From the NCBI RefSeq assembly GCF_002994745.2, contig NW_020126818.1, positions 124,001 to 188,000 on the forward strand: DNA of 64,000 bases, written 5' to 3'. The notes below the pieces were generated by a model. The model was not told the DNA's origin. It made no database searches and saw nothing but the letters and a program-made list of their open reading frames with translations. Source of the stretch: Rosa chinensis. Lineage: Eukaryota > Streptophyta > Magnoliopsida > Rosales > Rosaceae. A program made the translations under genes and the position numbers. Position 1 is the first letter of the stretch; every line of letters begins with the position of its first letter. This document shows, piece by piece, positions 1 through 11,659 of the stretch.

Positions 1-214
1 ACCGCTTGGAATTGAATTTGAAATCAATGATATATATAACAAATGAAAATATTGTGATTCACTAAAGGTATATTGGATTAAACATAGTCTTGAGAAGGGT
101 AGCTGTTTCAGTCCCATTGCACATCGAGACTCCCTGTTCCCGTACCTAAGTGTTGAAAATAATTGTAAAGGAAAGGAAATAATAGAAGCTTTTTGTAAAT
201 AATTTCGTAAAAAA

Positions 215-245
<31 letters not shown>

Positions 246-1136
246 AAAAAAATGTGTGACGTTTGTTTGTTGTCTTGTTAGCAAGTTTTTGTAAAATGTG
301 TCCAATTTTGTTAAACAAAGGAATTGTAGAGAATTAATTGTGAATATTGTTAAATTCTTGATTGTTATAAGTATGTAAAATCGTATGAGTAGATAAGGGC
401 CCTTTTGTTAATATTGGCCTTAACCCTTCATTAGTACCTTTCTAAGGTCTTTTGAAGTTGAGGGCGGCGTTTATTAGCATTTGGAGAACTGTCTAACACA
501 TGAGTTCTTTTCAAGCTGAGTAAGGGGCATATAGGTGGTGTCTTAGGTTGAGACCCTGGGTGATGGGTTCAAATTGGATCTCAGAGATACTATAGACCGT
601 GCGTAAACCACAATGTGGGAGTAGCCAATAGGGGCCTAAACCTCAATGAGGGAGTAGCCTCCGTAGTGTCACCAAAATGAGTCCTCCCTCTCACTTACCT
701 CTTAATCTGGCCATCTAGCCTTCTGAAACAAAGGAAAGTGACTTATGTCTAGGCGACTATCCCTAGATCGTATCTCACCAATAGTGGTTTCTATTGGGCT
801 CGACTTACAACTTGTAGTCAATTGAGATATTAACTTTATTTTGTAAAGATAACAAGATACTTGAACATAACCTCCACTTGTAAATTTTGTTGTTGTGTAC
901 ATTTTATACTTGTATAAACTTCTTATGTGGTTTATAGTTGTAAAGTTTGTGATTATTTTGTAATTTATACTTCTCTTTATACTTGTATAAATCATAATTA
1001 GTAAATTCGTGAATAGGAACTTGTGAATAGTGACTCGTGAATAGTAAAGTTGATGTATAAATCACTAATTTGTAATTAACTCACTTTATACTTTGCTAAC
1101 TTCTTTGAATTTTGATGATGTTCAGGATTCCTATGA
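1..1136 (+). other. Leader (5' UTR) of the gag-only A element
   Basis: Non-coding sequence upstream of gag, collinear with 53130-54231 of the gag-pol A element. It contains a poly-A-rich tract (about 209-250) and two adjacent hairpin motifs, CCAC-AAT-GTGG at 608-618 and CCTC-AAT-GAGG at 641-651, each followed by GGAGTAG or GAGTAG. Small open frames on either strand here are unlikely to be genes. The leader probably carries packaging or translation signals, because it is conserved between families A and B (inference). Confidence 0.8.
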
Positions 1137-1417
1137 ATGACCGAGCCTTTTAGATCCTCTACACTAAAGGAAATTGAAGCAAGGCTCGCTCGCTTGAAGG
1201 GTCCTTCACTTCTTGAGCACACAAGCCCTTCCCCTTCAACATACAAAGAGTACACATTTAACAAGCAAGGGAAGCGGACTTACTTTTCTGAGGAGTCTAC
1301 ATCACCTACACCAAGTCCATCTCCTCCTTCACGTTCACCTTCACCTGTGATTTCGTCCAACTCTACACCACCACCTTCACCACCACCTGAAGAAGTCGAA
1401 GAAGAGAGAATGGCATC
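1137..1417 (+). pseudogene. gag: gag, 5' part, family A (interrupted by insertion)
   Basis: The first 281 nt of gag encode the N-terminal 94 residues, beginning MTEPFRSSTLKEIEARL. A Ser/Pro-rich tract (roughly residues 50-85) leads into an acidic EEVEEE stretch. The start is supported by the identical ATG context in the second A copy at 54232. The frame is broken at 1418 by an LTR element flanked by gcatc duplications and resumes at 13945 in the same phase. Before the insertion this gag was therefore probably open for about 521 residues. It cannot be translated across the 12.5-kb insert now. Confidence 0.9.
1413..1417. repeat. Target-site duplication gcatc, left copy
   Basis: The five bases gcatc precede the TG of the insert at 1418 and recur at 13940-13944 directly after its CA. 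The uninterrupted A copy has one gcatc here (around 54508). This proves integration of the whole 12.5-kb three-LTR block at one site, or expansion of it after integration. Confidence 0.95.
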
Positions 1418-3697
1418 TGATGTCGCTCTTGGGAAGCGACCAATTTAACCCTGAAATGTCATTAGTAGTATAAAGTAAGTAGGGATCGTTCTATTCCGGG
1501 GATTGAGGGTACACCTGTCAATGTAAGACAATTTAAACAATTAAAATAAAAACAAAGTATACTATTCACATATAAACACTATTCACGAATTTAGGGGGGT
1601 TTTAGGTTTTTGGTTTTTCGAAAATTAAAAACAAGAATTAAAACTAAGTATAAACAAAAACACAAATACAAGAATGAAATGTAAGAAACAAAGATTAAAA
1701 CCAACTTTACAATTGAATTCGAATTAACTCTACATTGTTCTTCCAAGTCATGTGAAAGGAGTTGATCATGTGAAACATTCGAAAGCAAACGATTTCCCAT
1801 ATTTTACTTTTCAATGCTAATTAATCTAAATGAAAGCACATAGATTAATCCTATCAAACATGTAATCAAACCCTAGAAAGCTAGTCAATCATACATGTTC
1901 AACGCAAGAAGTTCAAGGAAAGGCTATCAACTCAAGTGTACAACTTAGTATGAATAAGTTCACCTAATTGCAATCCTCTTCAATTGAATTCGATTTTTGT
2001 CCAAAACCTTTACTACTTTGATTCAAGTTTACACAAAACGAAAAGTCGATTTCATGTTCTTAAACCTAGCACCAATTATATCAAAACCCTAAGTGTTTGC
2101 AACCACATAAGATTAAAATACAAAAGTTATCTATAAAGCAAATTCAATCGAACAATCACACATAAGCAACTTTGGAATCACAACATAGAAATCGAAAATC
2201 CTTAATCAATCATAAATTTTCAGAATATAAACCTTGTTCAAACATCAATGTCAACTAGAAACAATTCTCACGAAACAAAGCAAGATTACAAAGAAAGAGG
2301 TTGAATTACACCGTGAGATGGAGATGGGGATGAAGGATGAAACGTTATGGATTCTTGAATCTCGAAAGCAAGCTTCAAGGTGGAGGATGGATGATGATGC
2401 TCACGGCTCCTTCTTCTTCTTCTTCTCCCTTGCTTGAAACGTTGAATGCACTAGAGGATGGAGAGAGCTTTCGCGTAGAGAGAATTTTCTGAATTATGGG
2501 GTGGTAAAACGTCTAGCATAGGGGGAGTATATATAGGGGACGTTGGCCTTGGTCTCCAAGTCTTCATGAATCTTCTATTATTTTCCAAGGAATTATCAGA
2601 AAATGCCACATAACTTCAACCAATCACAAATTGCCATGTAAGCCCTGGTGTGTCATCCAACCAATCATAAGCCTTCAAAATAAGTCCCAAATATATTATT
2701 GCCGAATATCCATGAATTAATTCTGATTTTCTTCTTTATTTTCGGCCAAAATTGCTTTAGGAATTGTAGGAACGAATCTGGACTTGTTTTTGAACCTTTT
2801 CTTCCTTAAATCTCTCCATGGACTTCCTTTAATGTCTCCCCTTGATTTTCTCTTGATTTTCATGACAAAATACAGATTTTATTCCTCATTTTCGTCCAAA
2901 ATATATTGAGGGGATTTAGGAGCGAATTTGGACTTGTTTTGAGCTTTTTCTTGTTGCACAATCCCTTGAAACTCTCCCTATAATATTTCCAACGTTTTTC
3001 CTTGATTTCTTCTTGATTTTTCACATTATCTTCATGATTTCCCATGGCAAAATCAGATTTAATTCCCAAAAATATCTCCATTTCGTCACAAAACCCTAAT
3101 TCCATGGGCTTTTACGGGCCTTGATCCATTTTGCCGAAAATCCAACTCAAATCCGTAAAGTTCTTGGGCCTCGTTGCTTCAACTTCAAGCCTTTTCATCC
3201 TCCAACGCAAAACACATTATTTTTCCATTTCTTTTTCATGGTTGCGTTGGAAACTTGCTAGGGAAGCCTTCCTCCATTTCGTAGGATTTCCTGGTTGGAC
3301 TAGGAAAGCTTATTTCTTCATTTCTGCTCAAATGTGTGGGCCGTTTTCTCTCATATTCGTTCGTCTTGATGTTCGCAAGCTCCTCTTTCCATTCGTGTAT
3401 TCATTTCCACTTTTTAGCTCGGAGGTCCTGAAAATAGAAACTATACTTAAAATAGAAACTTTCTAAAAAAATGAAAATAGAAACTTACTAAAAATGAAAA
3501 ATAGAAACTTTCCTAAACTGAAAAATGGAAACTTGCCAGAAATGAGAAATGAAAACTACAGAAATGGAAACTTTCTACAATAAGGAACTTTCCCAATCAA
3601 AGAATGGAAACTTTCCAAAACAGGGATTTTTCAAGGAAATGGCGCAGAAAAATGTAGGGAAATGCAGTTAAAACGTCGCATTAAAATGCTCCTATCA
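1418..3697 (-). repeat. LTR 1 of the tandem non-coding A element (3' LTR in element sense)
   Basis: On the plus strand it begins TGATGTCGCTCTTGGG and ends ATGCTCCTATCA; in element sense it begins TGATAGGAGCATTTTAATG. It adjoins the PPT complement at 3698. A TATA-like motif lies at 2528-2535 on the minus strand. Open frames of 60-111 codons inside it recur in every LTR copy and have no recognisable domain. Confidence 0.95.
2528..2535 (-). promoter_or_regulatory. LTR TATA box (LTR 1; repeated at 7648-7655 and 12770-12777)
   Basis: TATATATA between G/C-rich flanks, in minus-sense context CCCCTATATATACTCCC, at the position expected for the U3/R boundary. CCAAT-like ATTGG motifs lie about 100-200 bp upstream in element sense. 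The copy in LTR 3 (12770-12777) would drive the genomic transcript of the tandem on the minus strand. Inferred from sequence only. Confidence 0.6.
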
Positions 3698-3712
3698 AAT
3701 TCCCCCACACTT
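3698..3712 (-). promoter_or_regulatory. Polypurine tract, non-coding A element (unit 1)
   Basis: In element sense AAGTGTGGGGGAATT directly abuts the LTR start, as expected for the plus-strand primer. The same tract is at 8818-8832 in unit 2. Confidence 0.85.
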
Positions 3713-6510
3713 AGCTTTTGCTAGTCCCTTAGCAAAATCACAACACAGACACGACTACGACTCAACAAAAATTAAAGACTTGACACATAACAGACTCCAT
3801 TGCCCTTCAACTATTTGTCTCAGCAATCTCTTACTTTCACAATACCAAGATTAGCACTTCACCAAGAATCAATGTTTAGGCATTCGAGAGTTAATTAAAA
3901 CACATAATTTACATATACACAAGTAGGACTTGGTTGTAACAATGGTGATGGTTTCTGTTAAGCACGCTTCAAACAAGTATGATTCAAATCCTCACAAAGT
4001 ATATCCACTCTTTCTTCTCTCAGATCATGGCAATGCTTAAAAGCTTATACACTCAAGTATATGTGAAAGATAGCAAGTGTATCACATATTGCAAGAAACG
4101 AAAGCACATGTATAAATTTCTTTTTAAAGATCTCATGAAGGATATCAACTACTTGCACAGATGGACCCAAGCCATAGGTTCAACTCTTGTAACTCATCTC
4201 CACATCAATGGCTGTCCCATCTTAAGGATCAAGAAGGTCTTATCAAGGGTTGTAATGGGGCCATGGTTCAAGGTTTTAAAGAAATGAAGGGTAAGGAATT
4301 TAACAAAGTGTCCTAAAAACCTAGTAGAGCTCATGCAAATGTAGAGAGACCTCAAGAAATCCACCAAGGCATTGCAAAAACGTCACTTTCCCTAGAGGTA
4401 ACATAAAAGGGGCCTAATGTCTTCATGTTGGGCCCAATCTTCATTGTAACTTCCCTTGAACTATAGTGGAATGGACAAAGGCCAAATTTTTCTGTAGTGG
4501 GCCTTCAGTTCAAAGTAAACTCCAAAATCATTAAGTATGGGGGACTAAAATCCATAAACATACATTTTTCTTTCTTTTCTTTAGCCGTACACATTTTTTT
4601 TTTTCTTTCATTTTTTTCACGGCTTTCACATATTTTTTTTTAATTTTTATGGACAAGTCTACCCCCACACTTGAACTTTCACCTCTTCTCAATTTTCATC
4701 CTTAGCACCAAACCCATGTAGTAAGTCTCGAAAGATAGCTCTACCAAGTTTTTAGAACAGAGGGTAGGATTGTAACTATACTAAGCTTCATGGTTAAGGG
4801 TTTTAAGGGTGATGAATGAAAAGGCTTAATGTAGCCTCAAAGGGGCTTATCTAGGGGAGTCCCACGACGGGCACAATTAGGGACACAGGTTCATATGGCA
4901 ATGGTGGTAATTCCTAGGGTGCCTCTATCCTTTCCAGAATCAGGGCCATGTATTGATATAACGTTTCAACAAGTACAAGAGTGAATTCTAGCATTCTCTA
5001 GTCCATCAAACTTAATCTATGGCAAGTAATCAATCAAATGAAAGAATAATGAGATCATCAAAACATCGCCAAGAAAATAAGAATATATTTTTCATTTCAC
5101 TCCAAGAAAAAGGGACATGGGTTCAAATATCTCACATGGGCTTTTATGAATCAAAACTCATCTTAACATGCTCATATTTTCTGTACCAAAGTCACTAAAT
5201 CCATATCCACTACAAGGCACATATTTTTCATATATCTCAATTAACCAAAGAATACCATGTTTAAGTCATCTCAATTTTGTGATCCTCTTTTAGTCATGAT
5301 TTCAGAGATATAGAATCATCCTAGACAGTTGAAAGGGCATCCTATGACTCAAAACAAAAACAAAAACAGCGAAATTTTTTTTTGTATTTTTCAATTTATA
5401 TGACTCAAGACAAAAGTATAAATCCCTTCCCCCACACTTAAATATTGCATTGTCCTCAATGTAATCAATCATAAGCATGCAATGAAACACTTAAGCATAT
5501 AGGGTAGAAATTTACGAAAAGACCAAATAAATTCAAAGAGAAAACATGAAAAGAAAGAGAAATAGGGAAGGAGAAATCAAATCTGCGTGCGTAGACTCCT
5601 TCACAGCTACTTCTGAATTGGGTTGCCTCCCAAGCAGCGCTTGAATTTAACGTCTTTCAGCCAGACGGACCTCCACTAAATAAAGTTAGTGACTATACAA
5701 TAAAAGAAATACAAATTAATGATTTATACAAAAAACGTCACTATTCACTATTCACTTTTTTTTTTTTTTTTTTTTTTTACGAAAATACTTACAAAAATTT
5801 TATTCTTTACAATTATTTTCAACACTTAGGTACGGGAACAGGGAGTCTCGATGTGCAATGGGACTGAAACAGCTACCCTTTTCAAGACTATGTTTAATCC
5901 AATATACCTTAGTGAATCACAACATTTTCGTTTGTTACAAATATCATTGATATCAAATTAAATTCCAAGTGGTAAATCAAGTGGACGTGCGGCCCAAGTA
6001 TAGTCGTCTAGACACAAAGTCCCTCCTACATCCTTTGGGCAACCTTACTGAAATGGCCAGGTAGGGGAGGACGAACACGAGAGACAAAATCCATTTTGGC
6101 ATGAGCTAAGCCCATTTGTAAGCACTTCTGGATTCAAAAACCGTCATGATCGTTGTCCCCTTCCTAGACACCATCCCACATAGGCTATACTTACTTGGAT
6201 GAAAAAGGTCCTAAGTGTGAAGACAGTTCAATGAATGTTAATAAAGGCCGCCCTCAACCTTAAGGGACCTGGACTAGGTACCAATAAGGGGTTTAGGCCA
6301 ATATTAATAAACACGACTTCACCTATTCCTTCTTTAATTTACAACTCACAATTAAAATTTGTGTTCAATAATATAAATAACAACCTAAGTAATTAACTAA
6401 CTAATTAACTAATTTTCGAGAATTACAAACAATTAACAAGTAAATTTTTTTTTTTTTTTGAACACAACATATAAACAAAACAAATATTCACATATTTAAC
6501 AAGTGATTTT
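3713..6510 (-). other. Non-coding internal region, unit 1
   Basis: In element sense this is leader then 3' UTR, with no gag between them. The 3' UTR part (3713-5640) matches 15230-17190 and 62060-64000. It carries the TTGGG-AGGCAA-CCCAA hairpin (complement of 5618-5633) and PPT-like AAGTGTGGGGG motifs (complements near 4672 and 5432). The leader part (about 5640-6510) holds a run of about 23 T near 5756-5778. The leader is shortened relative to coding copies and lacks the CCNC-AAT-GNGG hairpins. I see no gene here. Confidence 0.85.
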
Positions 6511-6515
6511 TCAAT

Positions 6516-6532
6516 CCCCGGCAACGGCGCCA
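6516..6532 (-). promoter_or_regulatory. Primer-binding site, tRNA-Asp type (unit 1; second at 11638-11654)
   Basis: In element sense TGGCGCCGTTGCCGGGG, the complement of the 3' end of plant tRNA-Asp (established tRNA sequence), starting 5 nt after the LTR. Both units keep it unchanged. It is a minus-strand DNA primer site, not a tRNA gene. Confidence 0.9.
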
Positions 6533-6537
6533 AAAAT

Positions 6538-8817
6538 TGATGTCGCTCTTGGGAAGCGACCAATTTAACCCTGAAATGTCATTAGTAGTATAAAGTAAGT
6601 AGGGATCGTTCTATTCCGGGGATTGAGGGTACACCTGTCAATGTAAGACAATTTAAACAATTAAAATAAAAACAAAGTATACTATTCACATATAAACACT
6701 ATTCACGAATTTAGGGGGGTTTTAGGTTTTTGGTTTTTCGAAAATTAAAAACAAGAATTAAAACTAAGTATAAACAAAAACACAAATACAAGAATGAAAT
6801 GTAAGAAACAAAGATTAAAACCAACTTTACAATTGAATTCGAATTAACTCTACATTGTTCTTCCAAGTCATGTGAAAGGAGTTGATCATGTGAAACATTC
6901 GAAAGCAAACGATTTCCCATATTTTACTTTTCAATGCTAATTAATCTAAATGAAAGCACATAGATTAATCCTATCAAACATGTAATCAAACCCTAGAAAG
7001 CTAGTCAATCATACATGTTCAACGCAAGAAGTTCAAGGAAAGGCTATCAACTCAAGTGTACAACTTAGTATGAATAAGTTCACCTAATTGCAATCCTCTT
7101 CAATTGAATTCGATTTTTGTCCAAAACCTTTACTACTTTGATTCAAGTTTACACAAAACGAAAAGTCGATTTCATGTTCTTAAACCTAGCACCAATTATA
7201 TCAAAACCCTAAGTGTTTGCAACCACATAAGATTAAAATACAAAAGTTATCTATAAAGCAAATTCAATCGAACAATCACACATAAGCAACTTTGGAATCA
7301 CAACATAGAAATCGAAAATCCTTAATCAATCATAAATTTTCAGAATATAAACCTTGTTCAAACATCAATGTCAACTAGAAACAATTCTCACGAAACAAAG
7401 CAAGATTACAAAGAAAGAGGTTGAATTACACCGTGAGATGGAGATGGGGATGAAGGATGAAACGTTATGGATTCTTGAATCTCGAAAGCAAGCTTCAAGG
7501 TGGAGGATGGATGATGATGCTCACGGCTCCTTCTTCTTCTTCTTCTCCCTTGCTTGAAACGTTGAATGCACTAGAGGATGGAGAGAGCTTTCGCGTAGAG
7601 AGAATTTTCTGAATTATGGGGTGGTAAAACGTCTAGCATAGGGGGAGTATATATAGGGGACGTTGGCCTTGGTCTCCAAGTCTTCATGAATCTTCTATTA
7701 TTTTCCAAGGAATTATCAGAAAATGCCACATAACTTCAACCAATCACAAATTGCCATGTAAGCCCTGGTGTGTCATCCAACCAATCATAAGCCTTCAAAA
7801 TAAGTCCCAAATATATTATTGCCGAATATCCATGAATTAATTCTGATTTTCTTCTTTATTTTCGGCCAAAATTGCTTTAGGAATTGTAGGAACGAATCTG
7901 GACTTGTTTTTGAACCTTTTCTTCCTTAAATCTCTCCATGGACTTCCTTTAATGTCTCCCCTTGATTTTCTCTTGATTTTCATGACAAAATACAGATTTT
8001 ATTCCTCATTTTCGTCCAAAATATATTGAGGGGATTTAGGAGCGAATTTGGACTTGTTTTGAGCTTTTTCTTGTTGCACAATCCCTTGAAACTCTCCCTA
8101 TAATATTTCCAACGTTTTTCCTTGATTTCTTCTTGATTTTTCACATTATCTTCATGATTTCCCATGGCAAAATCAGATTTAATTCCCAAAAATATCTCCA
8201 TTTCGTCACAAAACCCTAATTCCATGGGCTTTTACGGGCCTTGATCCATTTTGCCGAAAATCCAACTCAAATCCGTAAAGTTCTTGGGCCTCGTTGCTTC
8301 AACTTCAAGCCTTTTCATCCTCCAACGCAAAACACATTATTTTTCCATTTCTTTTTCATGGTTGCGTTGGAAACTTGCTAGGGAAGCCTTCCTCCATTTC
8401 GTAGGATTTCCTGGTTGGACTAGGAAAGCTTATTTCTTCATTTCTGCTCAAATGTGTGGGCCGTTTTCTCTCATATTCGTTCGTCTTGATGTTCGCAAGC
8501 TCCTCTTTCCATTCGTGTATTCATTTCCACTTTTTAGCTCGGAGGTCCTGAAAATAGAAACTATACTTAAAATAGAAACTTTCTAAAAAAATGAAAATAG
8601 AAACTTACTAAAAATGAAAAATAGAAACTTTCCTAAACTGAAAAATGGAAACTTGCCAGAAATGAGAAATGAAAACTACAGAAATGGAAACTTTCTACAA
8701 TAAGGAACTTTCCCAATCAAAGAATGGAAACTTTCCAAAACAGGGATTTTTCAAGGAAATGGCGCAGAAAAATGTAGGGAAATGCAGTTAAAACGTCGCA
8801 TTAAAATGCTCCTATCA
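6538..8817 (-). repeat. LTR 2 (middle LTR) of the tandem non-coding A element
   Basis: This 2280-bp LTR appears identical to LTR 1 and LTR 3. It serves as the 5' LTR of unit 1 (PBS complement at 6516-6532) and the 3' LTR of unit 2 (PPT complement at 8818-8832). A shared middle LTR is the signature of unequal LTR recombination or tandem duplication. Confidence 0.95.
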
Positions 8818-8832
8818 AATTCCCCCACACTT

Positions 8833-11637
8833 AGCTTTTGCTAGTCCCTTAGCAAAATCACAACACAGACACGACTACGACTCAACAAAAATTAAAGACT
8901 TGACACATAACAGACTCCATTGCCCTTCAACTATTTGTCTCAGCAATCTCTTACTTTCACAATACCAAGATTAGCACTTCACCAAGAATCAATGTTTAGG
9001 CATTCGAGAGTTAATTAAAACACATAATTTACATATACACAAGTAGGACTTGGTTGTAACAATGGTGATGGTTTCTGTTAAGCACGCTTCAAACAAGTAT
9101 GATTCAAATCCTCACAAAGTATATCCACTCTTTCTTCTCTCAGATCATGGCAATGCTTAAAAGCTTATACACTCAAGTATATGTGAAAGATAGCAAGTGT
9201 ATCACATATTGCAAGAAACGAAAGCACATGTATAAATTTCTTTTTAAAGATCTCATGAAGGATATCAACTACTTGCACAGATGGACCCAAGCCATAGGTT
9301 CAACTCTTGTAACTCATCTCCACATCAATGGCTGTCCCATCTTAAGGATCAAGAAGGTCTTATCAAGGGTTGTAATGGGGCCATGGTTCAAGGTTTTAAA
9401 GAAATGAAGGGTAAGGAATTTAACAAAGTGTCCTAAAAACCTAGTAGAGCTCATGCAAATGTAGAGAGACCTCAAGAAATCCACCAAGGCATTGCAAAAA
9501 CGTCACTTTCCCTAGAGGTAACATAAAAGGGGCCTAATGTCTTCATGTTGGGCCCAATCTTCATTGTAACTTCCCTTGAACTATAGTGGAATGGACAAAG
9601 GCCAAATTTTTCTGTAGTGGGCCTTCAGTTCAAAGTAAACTCCAAAATCATTAAGTATGGGGGACTAAAATCCATAAACATACATTTTTCTTTCTTTTCT
9701 TTAGCCGTACACATTTTTTTTTTTCTTTCATTTTTTTCACGGCTTTCACATATTTTTTTTTAATTTTTATGGACAAGTCTACCCCCACACTTGAACTTTC
9801 ACCTCTTCTCAATTTTCATCCTTAGCACCAAACCCATGTAGTAAGTCTCGAAAGATAGCTCTACCAAGTTTTTAGAACAGAGGGTAGGATTGTAACTATA
9901 CTAAGCTTCATGGTTAAGGGTTTTAAGGGTGATGAATGAAAAGGCTTAATGTAGCCTCAAAGGGGCTTATCTAGGGGAGTCCCACGACGGGCACAATTAG
10001 GGACACAGGTTCATATGGCAATGGTGGTAATTCCTAGGGTGCCTCTATCCTTTCCAGAATCAGGGCCATGTATTGATATAACGTTTCAACAAGTACAAGA
10101 GTGAATTCTAGCATTCTCTAGTCCATCAAACTTAATCTATGGCAAGTAATCAATCAAATGAAAGAATAATGAGATCATCAAAACATCGCCAAGAAAATAA
10201 GAATATATTTTTCATTTCACTCCAAGAAAAAGGGACATGGGTTCAAATATCTCACATGGGCTTTTATGAATCAAAACTCATCTTAACATGCTCATATTTT
10301 CTGTACCAAAGTCACTAAATCCATATCCACTACAAGGCACATATTTTTCATATATCTCAATTAACCAAAGAATACCATGTTTAAGTCATCTCAATTTTGT
10401 GATCCTCTTTTAGTCATGATTTCAGAGATATAGAATCATCCTAGACAGTTGAAAGGGCATCCTATGACTCAAAACAAAAACAAAAACAGCGAAATTTTTT
10501 TTTTGTATTTTTCAATTTATATGACTCAAGACAAAAGTATAAATCCCTTCCCCCACACTTAAATATTGCATTGTCCTCAATGTAATCAATCATAAGCATG
10601 CAATGAAACACTTAAGCATATAGGGTAGAAATTTACGAAAAGACCAAATAAATTCAAAGAGAAAACATGAAAAGAAAGAGAAATAGGGAAGGAGAAATCA
10701 AATCTGCGTGCGTAGACTCCTTCACAGCTACTTCTGAATTGGGTTGCCTCCCAAGCAGCGCTTGAATTTAACGTCTTTCAGCCAGACGGACCTCCACTAA
10801 ATAAAGTTAGTGACTATACAATAAAAGAAATACAAATTAATGATTTATACAAAAAACGTCACTATTCACTATTCACTTTTTTTTTTTTTTTTTTTTTTTA
10901 CGAAAATACTTACAAAAATTTTTATTCTTTACAATTATTTTCAACACTTAGGTACGGGAACAGGGAGTCTCGATGTGCAATGGGACTGAAACAGCTACCC
11001 TTTTCAAGACTATGTTTAATCCAATATACCTTAGTGAATCACAACATTTTCGTTTGTTACAAATATCATTGATATCAAATTAAATTCCAAGTGGTAAATC
11101 AAGTGGACGTGCGGCCCAAGTATAGTCGTCTAGACACAAAGTCCCTCCTACATCCTTTGGGCAACCTTACTGAAATGGCCAGGTAGGGGAGGACGAACAC
11201 GAGAGACAAAATCCATTTTGGCATGAGCTAAGCCCATTTGTAAGCACTTCTGGATTCAAAAACCGTCATGATCGTTGTCCCCTTCCTAGACACCATCCCA
11301 CATAGGCTATACTTACTTGGATGAAAAAGGTCCTAAGTGTGAAGACAGTTCAATGAATGTTAATAAAGGCCGCCCTCAACCTTAAGGGACCTGGACTAGG
11401 TACCAATAAGGGGTTTAGGCCAATATTAATAAACACGACTTCACCTATTCCTTCTTTAATTTACAACTCACAATTAAAATTTGTGTTCAATAATATAAAT
11501 AACAACCTAAGTAATTAACTAACTAATTAACTAATTTTCGAGAATTACAAACAATTAACAAGTAAATTTTTTTTTTTTTTTGAACACAACATATAAACAA
11601 AACAAATATTCACATATTTAACAAGTGATTTTTCAAT
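8833..11637 (-). other. Non-coding internal region, unit 2
   Basis: A near-perfect copy of the unit 1 internal region, 5120-5122 bp downstream of it, with the AGGCAA hairpin complement at 10739-10754 and the PBS complement at 11638-11654. The only differences I see are one extra T in each of two T runs. It contains no gene. Confidence 0.88.
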
Positions 11638-11659
11638 CCCCGGCAACGGCGCCAAAAAT

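Noticed and set aside
555..600. GGGTTCAAATTGGATCT in the leader, resembling a pol III B box, possible SINE
   Set aside because: No A box at a suitable distance, no SINE-like 3' end or TSD, and the sequence is collinear with the conserved leader of A and B elements.
3131..4287. Open frames of 81-111 codons (such as 3131-3466 and 3979-4287) repeated at +5120 and +10242
   Set aside because: They lie in the LTR or 3' UTR of the non-coding A element, on the strand opposite to its transcript or without any domain. They repeat only because the element is tandem.
6516..6532. Match to the tRNA-Asp 3' end, possible tRNA gene
   Set aside because: Only 17 bases match, no cloverleaf follows, and the position five bases from the LTR marks it as a primer-binding site.
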